DNA of 64,000 nucleotides, from NCBI RefSeq assembly GCF_964656455.1, contig NC_135717.1:1674001-1738000 (forward strand), read 5' to 3'. The position numbers and the translations under genes were made by a program. Within the stretch, counting starts at the first letter, position 1. The number at the start of each line of letters is the position of its first letter. The notes beneath the pieces are model-generated. The model saw nothing but the letters and a program-made list of their open reading frames with translations, was not told where the DNA came from and ran no database searches. Source of the DNA: Halichoerus grypus. Taxonomy: Eukaryota; Chordata; Mammalia; Carnivora; Phocidae. Shown here piece after piece: positions 57,141 to 64,000 of the stretch.

Positions 57141-57289
57141 CATAGAGCCAGCAGTTGGTCCTCAACACTCTCACTGTGGAAATTCCGGTCCCTCCCAGAA
57201 CCTCTTGTTTGAGGAGGCTTGGGGCACCAGTGACCTATGGCTCTATTAACTCATACTGGGGGGAAGGCGAGGGACTCTGAAGGCAGGGA

Positions 57290-57405
57290 AAATGGTAACA
57301 ACAGCCCCCAAACATTTATTAAACCCGAATATGTGACAGGCATTGCGCCAAGTGCTGAACGAGTATCATCTCAATACTGTGAAGGTCATGAAATCAAATC
57401 CTCCA
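57290..57405 (+). repeat. MIR SINE, 5' part
   Basis: acatttattaaacccgaata and caggcattgcgccaagtgct match the MIR 5' region; truncated by the following CanSINE. Confidence 0.7.
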
Positions 57406-57612
57406 GGGACACCTGGGTGGCTCAGCTGGTTGAGCATCCCACTCTTGATTTGGGCTCAGGTCATGATCTCGGGGTCATGATCTCAGGGTCGTGAGATGAG
57501 TCCTGCATCGGGCTCTGTGCTCAGCGCAGAGTCTGCGTATCCATCTCCCTCGGCTCCTCCTCCTTTCTCTCTCTCGCTCTCAAATAAATAAATAAAATCT
57601 TAAAAAAAAATA
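57406..57612 (+). repeat. CanSINE with internal duplication
   Basis: Head gacacctgggtggctcagct. The segment tcatgatctcggggtcatga shows gtcatgatctc(a/g)ggg occurring twice in tandem, an extra copy of the B-box-adjacent block. Imperfect target duplication resembling aaatcctccag / aaatcctcctg. Confidence 0.9.
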
Positions 57613-57749
57613 AAATAAAATCCTCCTGTGATGCTATAGGATACCTTCTCAAGCACCCATCCTAAAATTCCCACCTGAAGTAAAGAGATTTGCTCACATC
57701 CTCCATGAGCCCTAGCAAGGTTTAAATATCTCAAAAATGTTGGGGTCTC

Positions 57750-57870
57750 CTCATTAGACTTTGGACAAGCTACTTAACTCTCTTTGGCTTCCGTATGCTC
57801 GTGTGTAAAGTGGAAATATCAACATTACTTTATTTCAAAGGTTTGTTCCTCAAAGGGTAAGGTTTAAATA
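57750..57870 (-). repeat. MIR SINE, antisense, diverged
   Basis: ggacaagctacttaactctc and gtgtgtaaagtggaaatatc fit the antisense MIR core. Confidence 0.6.
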
Positions 57871-58259
57871 AGAGACTTCTTCTGTTAGTCTGATGCAGAA
57901 GTACATTCACCCTCCTTCCCCAAACATACAGGCGTGCTGGCTAAAATTGCCCCCTTCCAAAGATGTTTTTAATACATGGCTGGTGTCGAAAGCAAGAAAG
58001 CGTACTGGATACAGGGAGGGCTTTAAGTTACAGCAATGAACGAAAGTGGAGGCCAAACGACCCACAGAGCTTTCAGACATGATCACAACCTTAGGAACCT
58101 GGGTTCGACGGCAGAAGAGCAAGGCGTGGGCCCCAGCGAGGATGGGATATGGACCGAACTTCCCAGAGAAGATCAGGACTGACAAGGAGCTAAGCTGCCC
58201 GCCTTTAGAAGCAGCGTGGGAGCTGGCTGTCCACACCAGACCAGGAGTGCAAAAAGGAT

Positions 58260-58600
58260 GGCCCCTGAGACGACCCCACTCCTAGATATTTACCCAAGGG
58301 AAATAAAACCGTACGCCCACCAAAAAAGGCTCATTCCTCGAAGGCTCATTCAAATAGCTAAAAACTGGAAATACACCAAATGTCTGTTAACAACAGCCTG
58401 GATGAGCACATTGCCGTGGAGACAGACAATGGCATGGCACCGGCCACGGAGGAGCACAGAATCCCGGCGCTGGTTCACACGGGGTGGGCTCTCACAAGCA
58501 CCTGCAGACGTGAAACAGACTCCAGGGGTGGGGGATGGGTAGAGACTGGAAGAATTTCTTAGAGAAGCGTAACAGAAAAAGCCTAGATTGCCGTGAACAG
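58260..58600 (+). repeat. LINE-1 fragment
   Basis: ctcctagatatttacccaag, aaataaaaccgtacgccca and aaaactggaaatacaccaaa are typical of the L1 3' region; diverged after about 58450. Confidence 0.65.
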
Positions 58601-59769
58601 ATTGTCAGCAGACATGTGCGTGTTAAGTCGTCTAGGGAGGACTGGGGCATAGAAAGTCTACATCATCTTAGATAGTAACACCCAAACTGCCATAAACAGA
58701 CTGCTGGTGGCTTCCCACATGACAGGCACTTCAGGGGAGGCCTCGGAAGGAAGCGAGGAACGCGTTGCTGGGAACCAGGGGAGAAGTGGTCCTGCGCAGC
58801 TAGACTGCGTCCCCCAGGTACACGGAGAAGAACCTGTCCCGGTGGCCGACGATCGTAAAGTTAGGGGGCTCCCGGTCAGGAAAGTGTGCTCTGGAGAGAA
58901 AGCCCGGGTGTGTGTGTGGATCTGGAAAGGGACAAAAGCCACAATCGTCATCACACGGAGAGCTCTCGGAAGAGATTAGGTGTGTGGCATTTCAGCAGGA
59001 GCGAAGAATAGAGACGGAAGACCCATGGATGAGCCTCTCTAACGGCGCGCGCGGAAGGCCCACATGGTTTCTGAACATCCTGTACCAGCAGAAACACTAC
59101 CAGCCTGGATGGAGAGGGACAGAGGAACATGAAATGAAAGAAAGCTGTCTGCCTCTCAAAACAATGCAGGCAGGAAACAGGCGGAAAATACTCCTCAGCT
59201 ACAGACACGTGCTACCCTTCACGAAAAAGGAAGGAAGACTCCGGGTGGGGCCGTGGGCCCGGAGGGTAGAACCTTGAGCCACGGACAACAATTCCTAGGC
59301 CTTGAAACCTGAGTTTGCTCCCCTGGATTTCAAGATTGCTTGGGACTGCAATCCCTCCTTCCTGCCACTGCCTTCCCGTTTAAATGGGAAAGTTTATGCC
59401 TATCACACCCTTGTATTTAGGGGATTAGATCGTTTGTCCTCTAGGTGCACCGATGGAGAGGAATTTTGCCTCAGGATGAATCACACACAGACACTCACTC
59501 ATATCTGATTTACCTTATTTAGATGAGGAGATTTGGGACTTGGAGTCGTGCTGTCAGGGGTTCGGACTCTGGGGGACAGTAGGATGGGATGGGTGCATTT
59601 TGTATATTGGATGGATGTGAGTCTTCGGGAACCGGAAGGTGGGCTCTGGTGAGACACAGTACCAGCCCCTCAAAGAGCATCTGGTCCCCAGGACCTGTGA
59701 GTATGTTACCTTATATGGAGAAAGGGACTCTGCCGATGTGTCAAGTTAAGGCTCTCTCTCTTTTTTTCT

Positions 59770-59966
59770 TTTAGATTTTTTTTTTAAGATTTTATTTATT
59801 TGCAAGAGAGAGAATGAGAGACAGAGACCATGAGAGGGAAGAGGGTCAGAGGGAGAAGCAGACTCCCTGCCGAGCAGGGAGCCCGATGCGGGACTCAATC
59901 CCGGGACTCCAGGCTCATGACCTGAGCCGAAGGCAGCCGCTCAACCAACTGAGCCACCCAGGTGCC
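59770..59966 (-). repeat. CanSINE, antisense (first of a tandem pair)
   Basis: T-run plus taagattttatttatttgca at the left, gagccacccaggtgcccttt at the right. It directly abuts the next CanSINE. Confidence 0.93.
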
Positions 59967-60135
59967 CTTTTTTTTTTAGATTTCATTTATTTATTTGAGA
60001 TAGAGAGTGAGAGAGAGCGAACATGAGCTTGGGGCAGGGGCAGAGAGGCCACCGTGGGACTTGATCCCGGGACTCTGGGATCATGACCTGAGCCGAAGGC
60101 AGATGCTTAACCCACTGAGCCCTCCAGGCGCCCCA
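59967..60135 (-). repeat. CanSINE, antisense (second of a tandem pair)
   Basis: ttagatttcatttatttatt at the left and gagccctccaggcgcccc at the right. The duplication aagttaaggctct lies before the first SINE (59743-59755) and after this one (60136-60148), so the pair shares one outer target site. Confidence 0.93.
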
Positions 60136-60539
60136 AGTTAAGGCTCTTGAGATGGGGAGAGAGTCTCCTGAATTATCTGGGTGGGTCCGATGTCATTACG
60201 AGGAAGGCACCAGTGCCCGAGTTGGGGAGAAGGCCATGGGATGTTGGAGGCAGAGGCTGGGGTAACGCAGTCACGAGCCAAGGAAGGCCAGCAGCCTCTA
60301 GAAGCTGCTAGAGACAAAGAATGGATTCTCCACCGGAGCTTCTAGAAAGAACTGTTCCTACCAACACCTGGATTTCAACTCATGTCACACTTGTGACCTC
60401 CAGAACTGTTAGACAACACATTTTTACTGTTTAAAGCCGCTAAATTTGTGCTGCCTAATGCTGTTGACTTTCATACTTAAAAAAATGGTTAAGGTGGTAA
60501 ATTTTATGTGTATTTTACCACAATTAAAAAATTACTTTC

Positions 60540-60722
60540 GGGACACCTGAGTGGCTCAGTTGGTTAAGCATCTGCGTTTGGCTCAGGTCATGATCCTGTG
60601 GTCCTAGGATCATCGAGCCCCACATTGGGCTCCCTGCTCAACCGGGAACCTGCTTCTTCCTCTCCCTCTGCCTCTCCCCTAGCTTGTGCCCTCTCTCTCA
60701 AATAAATAAATAAAATCTTTTT
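60540..60722 (+). repeat. CanSINE
   Basis: Head gggacacctgagtggctcag; tail aataaataaataaaatcttt. It is followed closely by another CanSINE. Confidence 0.92.
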
Positions 60723-60736
60723 TTTATTATTATTTT

Positions 60737-60887
60737 TGGGACGCCTGGGTGGCTCAGTTGGTTAAGCCTCCAACTCTTGATCTCAGCTCTGGTCTTGATC
60801 TCAGGGTCGTGAGTTTAAGCCCCACGTTGGGCTCCATGCTGGGTGTGGAGCCTACTTAAAAAAATATATTTTCAATTAAAAAAAACC
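60737..60887 (+). repeat. CanSINE, older truncated type
   Basis: gggacgcctgggtggctcag head, cttgatctcagctctggtct variant and a short tail; it lacks the CT-rich part. Confidence 0.9.
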
Positions 60888-61815
60888 ACATACACACACA
60901 CACACACACACAGAACTTCCTCACAAAGAAAACTCGTAGTCCAGATGGCTTTACTAGTGAGTTCTACTGAACTTCTAAGGAAAAAATAATAGCAATGTCA
61001 TATAAGCAGAGCTTTTGCCAGTATTGGAGTTGTTTTAATTAGTTGAAAAATCAGTGTAACTCACTGTGTTAGCAGAAGAATCATATGATCATCTCATATG
61101 CAGAAAATAAAAATGGAAGAAAAAATAAATCATGCAAAAAATGCCCCCCAAAATGCAGCGGGAAAATGGACAATATTCAACACTCATTTATGATTATAAC
61201 TTCTTCAAGCTGATAAGCAGTATCTTTGAAAATCTAAAGCTGAGTTCATGCTTAACAGTGAAGGGCCAAACATTTTCCCCGTGATTAACAATAAGGCGAG
61301 ACGTTCACTGTCGCTTCTAGTCAACACTGCCTGGGAGTCCTAGCCCACAGACGGGGCAAGAAGAAAACAGCATGAAAACTGGAAAGGAACGTGTATGTGG
61401 AAGTAACTAGAGAATGCTAAGGAATCTAAAACCACCACCACCCAGAACTAGAGCAAGTGAATTTACCAAGATGGCAGGATACAACACCAATATACCTAAT
61501 CGACTGTATTTCTGTATCCTAGCAACAGACAGATGCAAAATGAAATTTAGAAACAAGCCATTTCCCCCAAGGTGTCTAAACTCATGGAACGCACAACATC
61601 CAGAGCGAACCCTAAGGTAAACTATGGACGTTGACTGATTATAATGAGTCAGGGCAGGTTCACTCTTGGTAGTGAGTGCACCATTCTGGTGCGGGATGCT
61701 GATGACAGCGGGGCGGGGGGGCAGGGGGATAAGGGAAATCACTGTACCTCCCTCCTTTTGTGTGTTTTGTTGTGAATCTTCAGCTGCACTAAAAAAAAAT
61801 CGCCTTAAAAAAAAC
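60888..61815 (+). repeat. LINE-1 remains plus a (CA)n at 60895-60911
   Basis: ccagatggctttactagtga and tgatcatctcatatgcagaa are diverged L1 ORF2 sequence. 61570-61815 matches the L1-like 3' end also seen at 29440-29815. The frames are broken. Confidence 0.7.
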
Positions 61816-61947
61816 AACTATTTCCTCAAACTTTTGCTTAAAGATCTGATACCCAAATCAAAGACATTAGAAGAAAATTACCCTGATACACCGCAAGGAA
61901 ACTACAGATACTATTCCTTCATGAACACAGACACAAAAATCCTTAAA

Positions 61948-62185
61948 GGGGCGTCCGGCTGGCTCAGTCAGTTAAGCGTCGGACTCTTGATTTTGGCTCA
62001 GGTCATGATCCCGGGGTCCTGGGATCGAGCCCCACATCGGGCTCCCTCCTTAGCGGGAAGCCTGCTTCTCCCTCCCCCACTCCCCCTGCTTGGGTTCCCT
62101 CTCTCGCTGTGTCTCTCTCTGTCAAATAAATAAATAAAATCTTTAAAAATAAATAAAATAAAATAAGTACTCAAAAAATTAAAAA
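61948..62185 (+). repeat. CanSINE
   Basis: Head ggggcgtccggctggctcag with a long A-rich tail (aaaataaataaaataaaata); target duplication aaaaatccttaaag at 61935-61948 and about 62186-62199. Confidence 0.94.
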
Positions 62186-62304
62186 AAAATCCTTAAAGTA
62201 TAAACGAATCTAACCTAACACATATAAAATGGATAAAATAGTGTGATTGAGAGAAATGCAAGTTTGGTTTAACGTTACAAAATCCATTAAGGTAATCCAA
62301 CTAT

Positions 62305-62735
62305 ATATTGTTTTTCTACGACTGGCCACAGAGCACCACAATCTGGGGACTTAAAACAACAGAAATTTCCTGTGTCAGAGCCCTGGAGGCTTGAAGTCTG
62401 AAACTGGTTAGGGGATAAGACTCCCTTGTCTTCTCCTGCTTCTGGGGTTTGCTGCAGAGCCTTGGAGCTCCTTGGCTTGTAGACACGTCACTCGGATCCC
62501 TACCCCTGTTGTCAAATGGCAGTGTCTTCTCCATGGGTGTCCCTGTCTTCTCAGGGCATTTCCTTCTTCCTACAGGGACCCCAGTCACATTGGACGAGGG
62601 CCATCCTGACGACCTCATCTCATCACATCTGCAAAGACCCTCTTTCCAAAGAAGGACACATTCCTAGATACTGCACATTAGGACTTACATCCATCTTTTT
62701 GGGGGACACAGTTCAATCCATGATTCCATATTGAT
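62305..62735 (-). repeat. MaLR-like LTR fragment, antisense
   Basis: gacttaaaacaacagaaatt, gctccttggcttgtagacac, ggaccccagtcacattggac and gggggacacagttcaatcca are the reverse orientation of the LTR copies at 35455, 51880 and 59600. Confidence 0.6.
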
Positions 62736-62749
62736 AGAACAGAGGAGAA

Positions 62750-64000
62750 AATCCATAAGCCATCTCAACAGATGCCCAGAAGCATTTGAAAAACGTCAGT
62801 ATCCATTTATGATAAAACTCTCAGCAAACTACCAATAGAAGGGACCTTTCTCAACCTTATAAAGGCATCTTCAGGAACCAAGAGCTAACCACCCAGGCCA
62901 GCATGATAAAATACTGAATGCTTTCAATATTTGAATTAAAATACTGAACGTCTGGGAACAAGGCCAGCAGCATGCACATTCTCATTGCTCACAGCTGACA
63001 TTGAATCAGAGGTCCAGCCAGTGCATGGTGAAGCAAGAAACAGAAAAAACTGCACATGGCTAGAAGAGAAAATCTGGTCTTAAAAAGATGATAGTGTATA
63101 TACTGAATTCTGTAGAATCCACAAAGGTCACTAGAATTTGTAATAAAATTTAGCAAGGTACGACATCAAATATCAGTATCTATTATATTTCTATATGTTA
63201 GCCATGCACAATTGGAAAATAAACTTAAAAAAATACCAAAAGCATAAAAAAAGGAATTATTTAGGGATAAATGTTTAAAGATACAGGCAAAACTCCAATG
63301 AAATTTATAAAACATCGCTGAGTGTAATTAAAGAAGACCGAAATATTCATACTGACATATTGTTAGGACAGCAATTCTTCCCTAATTGGTCTACAGATGC
63401 TCATTCCGAGCAGCACAGATAAACAAATTATTGCATAGTCATATGACAGAATACTGCCCAGCAATAAAAAGGAACGGACTATGGACACAGGCAACAACGG
63501 GGATGAATCTCAAAAACATTCTGCTGAGTGAACAAAGCCCGACACAAACTAAATCTATTTTCCCATTCGTCAAAAACTCTAGAATAGGCAAAACCGTATG
63601 ACGATCCAGGAAAATGGTGGTTCTAATGGTGGTCTAATGGTGGTTCCATGCTGTGGAAGAGTGCACGGGGGAATTGTGTGGGTTGATAGAATGTTCTAGC
63701 TCTCCATCAGGGCATCAGCTGGTCTGGCGTGTGCGTTTGTCACAATCCTTTGATCTCTAATACATAAGATATGTGCATTCCCTTTATGTAAATTCCACCT
63801 GAATAAAAACTGGTAATAAACCGCCAGCTAAGAATCTCCGATACGTGCGAAAGTGCAAAATAATGCATAATGAAATATAGATTATTTGGAATTGATGATG
63901 AAAGTCCTACTTATCAGAACTCAAGAGAAGCAGACAAAGCCATGTTTAAGGGGAAACGTATAATCTTAAATGCGCACGAGAAAAAATGAAAGACTGAACA
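62750..64000 (+). repeat. LINE-1 fragments to the window end
   Basis: ccatctcaacagatgcccag, tttatgataaaactctcagc and gaagggacctttctcaacct are L1 ORF2-derived. 63400-63560 resembles an L1 3' segment, and 63840-64000 may be another ORF2 piece. All are frame-broken. Confidence 0.7.

Larger units (their letters stand above)
59600..60485 (+). repeat. MaLR-like LTR fragment carrying two nested CanSINEs
   Basis: gtatgttaccttatatggag and ctctgccgatgtgtcaagtt continue, after two CanSINEs, as aaggctcttgagatggggag, then tctgggtgggtccgatgtca and aatttgtgctgcctaatgct. No coding content is seen. Confidence 0.6.

Noticed and set aside
8200..62185. tRNA genes suggested by A- and B-box-like sequences
   Set aside because: All occurrences are CanSINE heads with A-tails and target duplications; none folds as an isolated intact tRNA by eye.
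60888..64000. Possible EIF3B exons at the right end
   Set aside because: Synteny would place EIF3B further right, but all frames here read as LINE-1, LTR or SINE debris and none resembles an eIF3b domain.

Overview
The window is mammalian nuclear DNA, almost certainly from an arctoid carnivore (bear, seal/sea lion or mustelid group). About twenty interspersed repeats have the carnivore tRNA-Lys-derived CanSINE head (gcgcctgggtggctcag), A and B boxes, CT-rich middle and AATAAA/poly(A) tail. The youngest copies read like arctoid copies, not dog or cat subfamilies. The species itself cannot be read from this sequence. There is no bacterial, viral or operon-type content.

The gene order matches human 7p22: MRM2 (minus) - NUDT1 (plus) - SNX8 (minus). 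Positions 1-3170 are a GC-rich minisatellite of roughly 44-bp units, apparently inside intron 1 of MRM2. Positions 3170-3760 are a CpG island that looks like the shared MRM2/NUDT1 bidirectional promoter, with three ETS-type CCGGAAG cores and a probable MRM2 coding exon 1 at 3340-3347. NUDT1 (MTH1, 8-oxo-dGTPase) has coding exons 5141-5292, 12583-12728 and 12945-13174. They encode a 175-residue protein with an intact Nudix box and an unusual C-terminal extension. SNX8 (sorting nexin 8, PX-BAR) lies tail-to-tail with it on the minus strand. All eleven coding exons can be placed between 53966 and 16030 and join in frame to 463 residues. The SNX8 3'UTR probably runs down to about 13575, only about 0.3 kb from the end of NUDT1.

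Most of the rest is intron. SNX8 intron 1 (22.5 kb) and the 9 kb upstream of SNX8 are a patchwork of CanSINEs, LINE-1 3' ends, MIRs, MER5-type and Tigger-type DNA transposons and MaLR-like LTRs, often nested. SNX8 intron 8 holds a 2.6-kb CA/CATG-rich array of about 100-bp units with a recent 498-bp duplication. The SNX8 promoter at 53860-54250 is a CpG island with a CACGTG element just upstream of the ATG.

The most notable points are: a probable GC-AG intron in SNX8 (intron 6); the NUDT1 C-terminal extension; decoy splice donors repeated in sense orientation through the MRM2 intron minisatellite; the very short NUDT1/SNX8 tail-to-tail gap; and the higher-order structure of both tandem arrays. 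I found no evidence of an unknown multi-gene system. The very long open frames over the two arrays are consequences of repeat composition, not genes.
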